Assembly: GCA_013115125.1 (NCBI GenBank)
Contig: JABANN010000189.1
Coordinates: 1-55,104 of the forward strand
Length of the DNA stretch: 55,104 nt
Source of the DNA: Perkinsus olseni
Taxonomy: Eukaryota > Perkinsozoa > Perkinsida
Reading direction: 5' to 3'
Shown here: positions 22,838 to 35,200 of the stretch, piece after piece
Position numbering within the stretch: the stretch's first letter is position 1
Layout: every line of letters starts with the position of its first letter
Position numbers and translations under genes: made by a program
The notes under the pieces: generated by a model
What the model was told of the DNA's origin: nothing
Seen by the model: the letters and a program-made list of their open reading frames with translations, nothing else
The model's database searches: none

Positions 22838-25483
22838 CTTCATAAGTGCATCATATGCCGGACTCCGACAGCCGGAGTCGCGTCAGTCGAGTATGGCAAT
22901 GAGAGCATGCTACAGGAGAGGCATCGAACGCTTCGCCGGTTCCCTACATTTGCACGCCCCTAGCTCCAATGTGCCTCAGCGATTTTGCCACAGCCGGCCC
23001 AGGGAGTGGACACGAGAGGACATATTGTTGTGATAAATCAGATGGCCTGCTGAGTGGACCACCTACTTCCACCCTCATATTCTTAGCAGGATACATTATC
23101 TATCATGGCTGGGGAGGAGTGACGGTCAGTCAGTGACCTCTTAGCGGTAGGCTCACGCGAAGGCCTTTCCTCGCAACGCTTCCATACCGAGGTCATCACG
23201 GAAACGCCTGCAAGATGGCCAACTCCCGGGCTCTCTCAGACAATTGTGCAAACTTGATTATTCTGAAGCCACCCACTCGCAATGGTCCTTCCTCGCCTGT
23301 CCCATAATATTATTATGATAATAATCATGGCATAATTCCATGCTGACGGATGGTCCCCAATTTCTCCCACTCAGCGCGGATGCCCCTAAGCCGACATCCG
23401 CGCCCTGAAATGACTCACATGCACTCCCCGACCTCCCCAATGCCACAAACCTCCAACGACAACTCATACCGCCAGGAAGTTCTATGCCGTCTGCGCCGTC
23501 GAGCCTACCAACTCCCACGGCGCTCCACGCCCATTGAGATTGATCAAACTGAATATTGCCTCACCACAACTCGCCCCACCACACAGCTAACTTACGCGAG
23601 GAAGTGCGGCTCAATCTGGGCCCAGTCAAAAGAAGCCTTCTGAGACCATTCGGTAATCCTCTACTGCATTCTCACACGCTGAAATCTCTCCTCCTCAAAG
23701 ACCTACGAGAACATTTACAATGGCTGGCAATCAGAATGATCTCTCGACCCATACCGCATTCTCAGCAACTTTTCCTTAGGTATTGCCTCGCCAACGTCCG
23801 AGCACTCAAGTAACCCGCTCTCTTCGACAGCAACCCATGAAGAGACTACGTGGCGGCTCGCGCACCACGGAAGATACAGACTCGCCACGATGACCGAGCC
23901 ATTTCTGGTAACACGTTCCATAATCCTCTCCGCGACTTCGAAATCGTAACATACTCGTTTATAAGGCGAACAGTTTACGTTGAAAACGATGAAATGACGA
24001 CCTTACTCAAGGCACGGTTCACCGTAAACCTCGTCGGAAGAAACACCTGACCATCAGCACCCTTATGCCCTTGGCACGGTCTGCGGCCCATTCAAGTCCT
24101 GACATAAAACCCCAGCAACCGTAGAGAATGCGAGCATAGTAACTGAAAACCACCCGGAGAAGGCCGTGCAGAACAACCTGATTTCTACGGTCGCACCTGA
24201 TGCATCACTTCATACTTCCAAATTCTACCCACCGAACGCCCGCAATCTGAAACAATCTCGATTCCTCTCATCGACATTCCCGAGTTGGCCCAACATCCGA
24301 CTTCAGAACGATGACTCGCTTGGATCTCTTCCGGCCCGCAATGCACCTTCTACAGAAGACGTCATGCCAACGGAAGCTGAGGACCGCCCTACAGTGGCGA
24401 GGACGGCCGCTACGGCACTCTCTCGACAGGGCATTATTGACTAGAATGACTAAGGGTTCGGGAACCCGAACGACAGCGAGTCGCATCTTAGCAGCTACGG
24501 GCTCCATCGAATGGAGTCTAGTCCGGAGTCCTTGTCTTTCCGGTTCCAATGGGCTCTAAAGCACTTCCGCAGCCTTTCGACGACAACCCTAACTATCCTA
24601 CCGCAAGTCCCGCCGAGTATATGTCCAATGAGATTTGCCAAGACCGCTGTACTGGCAATGACGAGTAACACTACATCACAGACGGATCGCGGGAACCTCA
24701 TCCACTCGTGAAGCAGACGACCGCACGGAGCAGACTGTGCAGACACATGGAAGTATTACTCCACCAACGCGGCATTTGAAGGGCCTCCTCTCGGTCAAGA
24801 TGAATGCATGCCATGACCATTCAGAAAAGACTAAAATGGGAAGCATCAGTTGTGTATCTCAAACGTTAGATTGGATAATAGTCAACAGTCGTTCCGGCGT
24901 TCTGACTACAGTAATGACATCAACACGCAAGCTAGGCTACCAAAGAGGACAGTCACAAGAGGATTCATAAAGCCCGTGAATAGTAGACAACATTCGCCAA
25001 CATCGAAGGGGGGCGTGAGATACGTATACAAGATTCAACCATACTCGGAACCATATTGCATTCGGTGAGACAATAATACTAAACTAACCTTTATGAATTG
25101 GGCCACCATTAATCAGGGCAACTATTACATCACAACAGAGGTATCGTTCGGCGAGCTTTATTGATGCGTGACTTTGAATACATCTTCCTGCGGTTTCTTC
25201 CTGCTTCCTGCGTAACAAGGCCTTAATTAGCGGAGCTTCCATGTCGAGGTCATCACGGGAACTCCTCCCAACCAACGTCGTCTTCACGTAAGGCAAGTGC
25301 AGCCCGAACCCCAACAGATCTCATTGTCAAACACTCCAAGTTATGAAGGACCGTTCTGGTGAAATTATGTTGAGAATTGTACAGACTATAAAACTCAATC
25401 CAGCTTGAACTTGAGAAACAAAACGTTTGATAGTCACAACATGATGCAACGTAAATCAAATTATCCCTTCATTCTGGTAACAG

Positions 25484-28400
25484 CTACTCTTGCTGACAGG
25501 CTGATGATGATAATGACAACTCCTCTCCGTTGATGATGGACGATACCATCTTGTCGAATTCATCGGCTGTCGGTTGACGATCCCAGGCCCCCTCTCCGCC
25601 GGCGGTGATCGCCGTGGAATCATTTTCCTCACCCCCCTCGCCACCATCAGCAGCATTCGATGATGAGCCCTCCTCTTCAACACCCCAGACCTCCTCAATC
25701 TCCTTATCAATATCGGGGATATCTTTCACTCGCGGAGGGATATGATCAACCTCCGCCATATCATCATCGCACGCCTCCGTCTTCACCTCCGCCTTCACTG
25801 CATCATCATCATCATCATCATCATACTCCTTAAGGGAGATGTCGGCCTCCAACTCGATAAGTGGAGGCCTCTCGTCAACTGTATACCCCACAGCCGACCT
25901 GCAACAGCAGATGATGGACAACAGGCCACCCCTAGGCTTCCTTACCTCTCACGATGGGAGTTGGTCCGTAGATGCTGTCTGATCTCCCACGGTGATGCCA
26001 GAGTGACGTTACAACGACAGCCTAAAGACGCCACGGCGAGTGTAAGACGGCAGAATTCGACAACTCGACGATAGAAAACAGTCCGGCTCGAAGAGAAGAC
26101 GACTTGCGAGAATGGGGCTGCTATGCCACGTGGTGGCGCGAGAACGGCGGACGTCGAACTATGATATTATAATAATAAGGTCACTATGCCATCGCGTGGT
26201 GGCGACGCGAGAACCTTGTCGAGCGTCTTTCGTCTTCTCTTACAATAGTTAGCTCCAGCTGCCTCGCCTTTGGTCAAGTAGGAGATATCCTCCGTCTTCA
26301 TATCATCCAACTTGGGCAGAGCGCATTCCTCTTTAGGAGAATCTTTAGCAGGGAAACTGAGAAAGAGCAAGATTTCACAAGATTGCAAGATTCCCCTCTT
26401 ACTGCCAACCAGCTTTGTAGTATAGTCGCGGATCCTGTCCGACTTGATAACACCAATCATGATACTCCAAGTTAGACTGAAAGGTGGAACTTGGCGAAGC
26501 AGAGAGCAGGAGGCCGCCGCCAAGACCCGGCCGATAGTCATATGAGACTCACCCGATGGGCGTTGATGCCGGTATGGAAGTGGACAGCTTCGGGCGACTT
26601 GAGATGGGCATCACAACAGGTGCACCAGAAACTGAAGAGAGGGGTTACGAGTGGCGATGGGCGTACTTCAGGGGAGGACATGAGGTAACAATTGAAACGA
26701 CTATTCCAACCACCGGGAGCGCGAGATCGCCTTTAGTACAATAACACGCGACCGCAGTGAGACTGTAACCTTGCTATGTTACCCAGGCCACGAAGGGAAG
26801 CCGGGATCATCACGTAATCTTCCAGCGGAATGTATTCCGACGACAACTTGAATGGTGATTTTGAGTGTCCGCCAAGTGGTAGTGAGCTGGTAAGGATCCC
26901 CTCCAGCGGCATTGATAATGACAACTCCCCTCCTCCCCTTACTGCCGCGGTCTGCCATTGGCACTCAGGGCCAGCTTTACTCGGTGCCCCTTGACCCTCG
27001 CAATCTCCCTGTTAAATGCCGTGACGATGCCGAACCGTTTCCGCAACTTCTCCCGTCTCGTCACGTGGGCCTGATGAAAACGTCCCCGCAAGACTGACGA
27101 CCAGACAACCCCATCATACCGGGTCAGCCCGATGATCATACTCGACCTTCCGCACCTCCTCTTGGTCTGAACAATCATAACATTACCAACTACTGCCGCC
27201 TCGAGGCCCCTACCCATGCCATCGGTGTCCATGAACAGGTTACAGACGTTACAGCGGACAGAGGTATCGAGGACACCTACAGAGTGGCAGCGATGATGAC
27301 CGACTACAGCACCAACAGAATGACAGATTTTCTATTAGGCGGTTTAGCCTTCTGCCAGCTCTACCGCATGATCTACCCTAATCAGCAGGAGGCGTCTTCC
27401 TAGGACGACGGAGAACGATAATTACACTAACAGTTTCAATTCGATCAGCATTGATGAGCTGGAGCTCTACACTCGACTTCACCCCGTCAAAACGGGGGGA
27501 ACGTCCGAGGTCATGTGGAACCGCAGGATACTCAGAATGAGACCGCGAAGCGGGCAATACCACACCACAGCGAACACGCCTATCAAACTAGCTCTTGCCC
27601 CCAGAGGTCCAACCAGCCTTACTTATCTCCTCCTCCGGCGGGTCCTCAACAAGTCGGCCGGCCAGCGTGACGCAGATTGGCTGGACGTCAGTCAACCAGC
27701 AGCCCGCTTCCTCCGACCACTCTCCAGCGTACTGCACACCCGGACGACCGTGGAATATCTCAGCCTCATGCCTACGTTGAGAAAAAGGAAGTGATAGCAA
27801 GAGAGCAAGATACAGACAACTCACAGTGGAGTGATCTTGGCCACCTTAGCCTTCATCCTCATCGGCCTATCAATCTCGTCCTCCCTCGGCCGTTTGTCGA
27901 CCCGCCACTGTCCTCGTCCTACATCCTCGTCTCGCTCCACCTCCCCTTCAGAATACCTCCGTCGACGAGTCGACTCACTGAACAGCGTCCGTATTGACCT
28001 CACGACAAGCCGATCAACTTACTGCCTTCGGATGGCGTCCGGGTTGGGACTAAGGCTAGTCCGACTACCACCGCGACTGGCCAGGAACTCCTCGGGTGTC
28101 CGACCGTAGGGGTGGATACTCCGATCGGTGTAGATCGCCTGGAGGAACTGGTAGGAGTTGGACGATGGCGGCGGCGAGGGGGAGTGGAGGGAGGAACTGA
28201 GGAGGAAGGAAGCTCGGCAGAGATTTCAAAGACATGCTGGAAGCTGGTCGGAGATCGACCATGACCACTGGAAGGGAGAACTCGGAAAGCGTGCGTGCCA
28301 TGCAGATCACAGGAGTATCTCCAATCGCGAAACATATCCTGCTATATGGTAGGAGGACCCTATGGCATCTCCTCCTCCCCCTCCTATATCTTCACAGCGA

Positions 28401-30088
28401 AAGATGATGAAAACTCAGCCATCTGCCAATCAACAGCCTACTCAGTCTAATGCGACAATGCTAATGCTCAGTCTAACTCGATACTACTGTAGCGTCGGCC
28501 GTCAACACCCGTACCAGCACCTACCCAAGCGGCTGCCGTTGGCTGGTGCAGCTGAGTCGACTCCCAGGTGGGGTATGAACTCCCCCGAGAGATTCAAAAT
28601 CGCAACTATCACTGCTGCTGCTGCTGCTGCTGCTGCTCGTCTCCGACCTAAAATGCCGACATTGCATACGAGGTGGTGCACCGATAGGATCTCCAAGTAA
28701 AAGCATTTACTGGAGGAGTCAAGCAACCGATCTCGGGTGCTCCGCTCCGCCTGCCGCCGGCCCAACTCAGCATGCTGGGCCGGCTAGGCTCGGCAATAGT
28801 CTACTCATGCATCGTCGACGAGGCCTCAGTCCCCCCCCCGCATTACTACCTCGAGATGGCGGGTGTCAGTCTGACTCTGGACAAGGACCTGACAAACGAC
28901 GGGACGAAGGAGTTCGCAACTGCCGCTAAATTCCAAGCGTTCCGAAGGAGATTCATCATTTGATAATACGCCACTACACGACTTCTCGATTCGGGATGCT
29001 GAGCCGAGATGGCCCTCGTGTTAGACCACACCCTGACCTACCTCGATTCGCTCGGCCGTGGTGTGAGGGATACTCTGAGCGCACCTTGAATGGTGACAAT
29101 ACTAATACTGTGAGGTCCCCTTCGCTTACCCATAGAGAAGTCCGTTGGAGGAGGGAAGGTGGGACGTGGTGGTCTGGAGGAGGTGGTGGTGGAGGCAACA
29201 GGATTGGTACCTGGATGAAGCGGAGGTGCTACTGCTGATGGATGACCAGGCCGGGATCCCGAACATGATTCTCAGAGCGACGGAGTACCTCCATGAACGC
29301 GCCATTCTGCCTCGAAGCGTCTATCATATGACATGACAAATTAAAACAGTAAATAAAAAAATTAATAATTAAAAAGGAAAATTACGGCCTTATCTCATTT
29401 GTAATTATTAATTTTATTTTCGCCATATAAAATTGAAGTGTAGCCATCTCGAGTTCTGAATTGTTGGGTTCAGTCAATGTCTGACAATCCTCAAGGGAGC
29501 GGAACACCTGCCGTTAATAGACGACACTCCTGACGATGGTCGATCCGACCGAATATGAGTTCCCCTCCCCGTCATCCTACTCATAATAGACCCCCGGCTC
29601 TCTGATGTCGGTGGTGATCTGCTGCCTTGATACGGGTCATCTTCATCACTACTGCTGTCGAACCCTCCATCACCACCAACAGCCACCATAGCTTCCCTAT
29701 GGTCCCGGGTCTGCACATGCTGTCGCGCGGCCCATATACTGGGCAACGACTCGAGACAGGCAGGGCAGTAGTAGCCGTCCCCCAGCGGACCTTATCGATA
29801 CGTCACAACACCGAGGAACGCCCTGTGACTTACGTATTTGTAGGCCTTCCCGGACCAGAGCATCTTCAGTACCTGAATGTATGGTCCCAGAAAGCGAGGA
29901 GGTAAGAGACCCTTACCATCCTCTCCCGCCTCATCAATCCTGTCCATCGGCCTCGTGTAGATCTGATCGTCGTGCAGGTCTACACGGGAGGCCGACACCT
30001 CGATGTCGAAGACGGTGGAGGGTAGGGACCCGGCAGTGCTCGGCATGAGCGTGCTAGAAGTGGTGGGACGACCCGCAGCCGCTGCCAT
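25484..30088 (-). CDS. acidic C2H2 zinc-finger protein, paralogue B, multi-exon
   Basis: Read from 30088 (ATG of MAAAAGRPTTSSTLMPSTAG) down to 25484. First exon 29917-30088 ends in EAGEDG at a GTAAGG donor. Next come a short exon and the C2H2 finger exon (about 29560-29790: CPACLESLPSIWAARQHVQT, then RDH, then DSSSDEDDPYQGSRSPPTSE). Further blocks: QNGAFMEVLRRSENHV; a Ser run; YTDRSIHPYGRTPEEFLASR; RRRRYSEGEVERDEDVGRG; HEAEIFHGRPGVQYAGEWSE with QPICVTLAGRLVEDPPEEEI; a KOW-like exon (about 26939-27232); WSIMIGVIKSDRIRDYTTKL; KDSPKEECALPKLDDMKTED; and the acidic C-terminus (25484-about 25880) with seven Asp. Two introns could be phased exactly (45 and 53 nt). Substitutions relative to paralogue A look conservative, so both copies are probably expressed. 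Function unknown. Confidence 0.55.
25800..25824. repeat. (ATC)n microsatellite encoding poly-Asp in paralogue B
   Basis: About seven to eight ATC triplets, matching the longer run at 15077-15119 in paralogue A. Confidence 0.75.
28610..28636. repeat. GCT microsatellite in paralogue B
   Basis: About nine GCT triplets, encoding Ser on the minus strand; paralogue A has fewer. Confidence 0.6.
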
Positions 30089-31140
30089 TACGTTAAAAAC
30101 TACAACCGCTACTAGGATGAGGCGGTGGTGTGGTACGGAGTAGAGAGCGATAAAATGGCACGGAGACCGGAGTTCCCGGCCGACGCATCCCAACTAAGCA
30201 TTGAACACCTGAACTCAACGCGTAGTCGTAGTGAAATTCATTTCCAGTCATTCATGCCAACGTAACAATACTTAAACTACGAGGCATCATGATAGTTTTT
30301 GAATGCTTCGCATCACACTTTCGGTTGAACGGAGATGTAGGAATACCCCTCACCCTTCACGACGTGATCTGTCAGCATAAACTCGCTGAAGTCAATTGAA
30401 TTCGATTCGCGCTCACCAAAGGTTACATTCAACAGGGAAGACAAGACAGCCGCGAGAACCTACGAGTCCGCCTGATATTGAAAGTTCAACGCCTTTCAGT
30501 CAGCGTGTAAAATCCTTTCTCGACCAGCATCGGGTAGGCTTCCCAAGAGCACTAGTACCGGTCATACCGTTCCTCCAGCAATTCCCGCCCCATCCGGGAA
30601 GCGAAGAACTTACCGACTTAGCGAAGAACCTAGCATCCCTCAAGAGCTGCACTCCTGTGACGAAGGTGAGCAACAACGCTATCATCCCCCTAACGACAAC
30701 CATTCACCAACTGGTCCCTCGCAGAAGCGTCTGAGTGAGTCCACTACGAAGAAATCAAAGCGCAATTTTGTGCTCGAAGAGACACAGGGGAGATCCAGGT
30801 TACTGCCTGGGATGACCTGTAGGAGTGCCATTCATGAGGAAGATTTCCGTGCGAGTTTTTAGCCTGCTGAAACCACCATGTACATCAATCAACACATTCA
30901 AGCAATTCTAGATACCCTACATAAACATGCAACAAAGAACTACAGGACGAGATGAAACTTCACTGAGCAAAGACCATTCACTGAGCTCAGAAGCCAGACG
31001 GCTATAAACAGAAGGCGTGATGGCGCCAAATGGTCAGCGAGAGTCCGTGCCGCGGCCAAGATTGGCTAGAAGAAGAAGAAGAAGATTACATTGAGGGCAG
31101 CATAGTGACCATGGGAATAATAAGGATGCGAGTAACGCTA

Positions 31141-31182
31141 CCTTCAATTTGAAGGGTAAGATTCGCTTGAAGCGAATCTTAC
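31141..31182. repeat. two perfect palindromes back to back
   Basis: CCTTCAATTTGAAGG (31141-31155, 7-bp arms) abuts a second palindrome at 31156-31182, with arms GTAAGATTCGCTT and AAGCGAATCTTAC around one G (13-bp arms). There is no base between them. Confidence 0.75.
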
Positions 31183-31434
31183 TCAGACCTCTTGACTGCG
31201 AATTGATTCCGGAGATCTCGGCGCAACATCCAGTAGTAGCCCTGAGAACGGCAAGCTCGGCCACTAAAGGGTTCCCAAAAATGCTCGTCGTGTAAGCCAC
31301 AGTATCGTCATTCGCCGGCGGCAGTCTCAGAATCGGAGCAGACACTCTGATGTAGCTGATCAGGAGACCTACAACCATATCTCATTGCCACCTCAACTTC
31401 TCGATATAACCCTACTAAGGCTTCCCGACAACCA

Positions 31435-31491
31435 CACGCGCTCATACCAACTCTTACTGAACGGGCAGAAGTATAACTGAAAAGGCAGCGT
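31435..31491. repeat. dispersed repeat of about 58 bp, copy 2
   Basis: Matches 10369-10426: ACGCGCTCATACC, then GGCAGAAGTATAACTGAA and AGGCAGCG in the same order and spacing. Confidence 0.4.
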
Positions 31492-32249
31492 GCTAGCAGT
31501 ATACCATTACGACCCATTGACTCAACCCAACCCCCAAAGTGCTTCCAAAAGTCCATTCTCTTCCCTTGCATGAAGTCGTGGTGGAGAGCTAGGCCAAAGG
31601 CCTACTCGTTGTGGATCTCACGACAGATCTCTCGTTGTGGATCTCAGGTTGTAGCGAGCGGCGATATTAAAACAGCTCATTATTGTATGACGATCCCCAT
31701 ACAGCAGTTATCAGGTAGAACATGATCACAACGGAGCCACCGCAAAAACTGTAACTCCCCATCAACAGCTGTATCAACTCAGTGGCAGCCGCAGGCGCGC
31801 GCATACCCCTAACAAATAGCAGTTCCCTCTCACTTCTCAACGCCCTGTGCTGGGCCTCCGAGATCGTAGTGGTACCACTGCGCCCGGAGAAGTAGCGGCC
31901 GTCATCATAGTGGGAGGACTAGAAGAGCCGAAAGCGATGGTGGTAAAGCTCCTAATCCCGCAGACCGGACCCGACTATTGTACCAACAGCATCAGCAAAC
32001 TATCGAGTATTCGCTTACAGTCACCGCTGAAGGGCATGGGGGCACCAGCGTTCTCACGATTCGGCCAACTCGGGTGCACGCAGCCCCCCTCGTCCTGAAT
32101 GAATTTTTTTGCGCAATTTATTTGTGCTCTAGCATGGAATACACGTTTGTTGCTACTAGCAACTTGCTAGTCAAAGAAATTTTATGGTACTATCGTCAAT
32201 GATGATTCGCCATACTCTACTGGACCTTCGCAACGAAGAAGCGGAGCTC

Positions 32250-32290
32250 GACGCAAACTTCCCGGGTTCGAACCCCGGCACGGCCCTTTC
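32250..32290 (+). repeat. orphan tRNA T-arm-like sequence in gene-poor DNA
   Basis: TTCCCGGGTTCGAACCCCGG forms a perfect 5-bp T-stem (CCGGG with CCCGG) around TTCGAAC, followed by CACGGCC and CTTTCTT. No matching 5' acceptor strand (GGCCGTG) or D-arm lies upstream, so it is not a complete tRNA gene. It is the only sense T-arm match outside an intron or a tRNA gene. Confidence 0.5.
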
Positions 32291-35200
32291 TTACGTATTT
32301 TTCGGGCCATCTACCATGGCGCATGACCATCTTTCGCTGTAAGAATGAGGGTGGAAGCGGTTCCATATTTTCAGACACAGACCCGAGCTTCCGAGTGGTA
32401 TATGTCTCGCGAGTCCAATCATCGTAGTCATGGAGAAATAATTTGAACGAACGAATGCACAAAAAAGCGCAGAAGTGACGGTATATGCTCCGCTCGCTTC
32501 GCAATTCAGCGATCCATGTATCATCCTGTGTAACCATAGATTTATCCGGTCCGCCATCCGCCACCTATAAAGCTTCCCCTCGAGAATAATTTTTCTCCAA
32601 TATATTCTCAACAAGGGTTGTAGGCTCATTCCTAGGACCCCTTCTCCGATACATACCAACTTTCCTACAACTCGCCCGATCAACGCATATTGATGATGTA
32701 CATACCCTGGATCGTTGTTTGGAAAATTCCCTTGATGTGATGTAACCTAACTTCATACTCCAGACGACCGTTCAGAAATACCTCAAAGCTGAGAGTCTTT
32801 CCAGCGAGTAAGTGTATCATTCGGAAACACATCGTAAGAACCCTTGATATTGTGAGGGCGGCGCAAGTACAGTTCCTGCGACCTGCGACCTCACGGATGA
32901 AAAACAACAATACCCGACCATTCCCTCTTCCCATCATGCCGCTTACTATGTTCTCCTATTACTAGTAGTAGATTCTGCGACTATGTATCATGTAGTACAT
33001 TACTATAGCGCAATAAGGGCTTAATTCCCGAGTGATGGGCCGTCATACCGCTGGAGGCTCATCACCTGCTGCGTCATGGACAAGGCACACTCAAGCGACA
33101 ACCAATAGACCTTCCGCAAGGAGTCGTATCCCCAGAGCAGCAGATACCTCTTCACAGCACAGTACAAAAAACTTCCACCGCGCGCAGACAAAAACATTAC
33201 TGTCTTCTCGTATTACCTTCTCTCCGCGCCCTCCTACCTGCAAATTCTACCTTCCAAAGACTTGCGATCGATTATCCAGCGGGCCATTTGGTAACTACGT
33301 GATTTCACATAGGGACATATCCACCAAGAGGCCTCTCAACTGATGAAATGTTATGTTCGTCAGACATAAGTACGATTCATTACTACGAGTACGTCAAGAG
33401 TTATCAGGAAATCTGACACTATTACGACTCTCAGGATAAAACGCAGATCTGGGATCATTCCAAGTAAAAAAAAGAAGAAATGTGAACTACCACAACTACA
33501 TGAAAATATAACCACTAGATTCTAGGGAGATCTCAGGATGCTCTCTTCACATTCTCCGCCGAAAAGTCGCGCCGCTCAACCAACCAACCTCGATAGTATG
33601 ACACTCGATCGTTCGTCGTCTACTCCGATACTTCGATATTCGACAGTCAGCCTCCTGCTGGGCAACAACGACATATGCAATACAACATTGCATGCGACAG
33701 CGTCCACTGCGATGTAAACCCAGGTCCGCCAACTTCAAGGAACTGCTGCTATTCTCGCGTTTACAACAATAAGCCACAGCAAAATCGTGCCACAGTTGAA
33801 GTTCACTGACGTAATACACGTACAGGGAGAGGTCCTTCGAGCCCATTCTGCATACAGATGACCTACTCCTGCTTAAGACACCCTCAACGTTGCAACAACC
33901 GTGAGGCGGTCGATGCCCCCTGCTAAGACCCTTACCACGGTTAATACGAGCCGCGCCGTTATGAGCACTACCGATCATTCATAAGTTCACTGCTTCGCTT
34001 CGCTCAACATGAGATAATATAAACCCATATAAACCGTCACCCGTATGAGATAATATAAACCTCGGCGTACTGCTATGGCCGTTCGCCTCTCTGGAGTAGC
34101 CGCTCTGCCACTCAGACATCATCTCGCGGAACTCAAGGAAAAGAGCACCTCCAGAGCCCCTCATATATTTTCATATTCCATAGCCTAACATTGAAGAGAG
34201 CGAAATGCTTTCATTCACCATCTTTCCCAATCTAAGATGCGTGACTGGGGAGGACTTCTTGCGCGATCATCACACGACGCACAATCGCGACATAGTCTAA
34301 CAGCGGCGTCGTACGAGAAAGGCAAACAGAAATCTACTTACATACTCACCTGACGACTAGTCATTGACGAACGTTTACATAGACCTTTATTCCGCTTAAT
34401 ACCACGCCACCGGTCGTCGAAAGAGTTCCGATCACAAGCCCTTTCGAATGTTCCCTCGACTACCATCCACATTACATCTGCACATCATGTTCTCATGCCG
34501 CATTTCACCGACTACAAGCTCCGCCATATAAAAAGCTTCCGTCCAGAACAGAGTCCCAGTCCTTCCGGTCCCTCCAAGCTTGGTGGCCAGCCTGCGTTAT
34601 TAGTGGCCTCACCATGGGCGGCGTTATGAGCCTAATCGATATGAACAGTAGTTGCGTCACGCTTTTGGCTCACTGATTTTTCACCACTTCCTTACCGTGG
34701 TGGGCAGGCAACCGTACAAAGCTGTGAAATACTCCCGCACCCTCTCGACGTACGGAGACCATCCTATCGCAAGTCCCGCCGAGTATATGCCCACAAGATT
34801 TGCCAAGACCGCTGTACTGGCAATGACGAATAACATTACATCAGAGACGCATCGCGAGGGACTCGTCCACTCCTAAATGCAAGGAGCAGACGTGCACAAA
34901 CACGGGAGTATTACCTCACCAACGCGACACTCGAGGGGCCTCCACTCGGTCAAGATAAATGCCATGCAATCAAAGAACATGAGTGGTGTATCACGAATTG
35001 AGTTTCTCGAGTGTCAGGTTGGATAACTTAACAAGAGTCGTTTACACTGGTCCCTTCAGTTACAACTACAGTAATAACATCAATACGTGAGCTGGGCACG
35101 AGTGGAATCATGTAGTGACACAGACTTTGTCACACAGTCAATAGTGTGCAATATTTCCTCACATCAAAGCGCTATAGCGTGAGAGCACGAGACCATATTT

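Larger units (their letters stand above)
14505..25175. repeat. tandem duplication, copy A (about 10.7 kb)
   Basis: The left edge (TCAAACACTTCAAGTTAGGA at about 14530) matches about 25330, and the right edge (CCACCATTAATCAGGGCAAC at about 25102) matches about 35264. In between, the same order of exons and introns and several intergenic blocks match copy B, for example 20860-21010 with 30170-30330 and 24610-24720 with 34780-34880. Exons are much better conserved than the gene-poor right half, so the duplication is old and the gene part is probably under selection. Confidence 0.8.
20880..25260. other. gene-poor right half of copy A
   Basis: Apart from the protease-like remnant at about 21500-22250 and a hairpin at 22795-22837, I found no exon chain with recognisable motifs. 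Homologous pieces exist in copy B (30240-35300), but open frames are not conserved between the copies, which argues against coding function for most of it. Confidence 0.5.
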
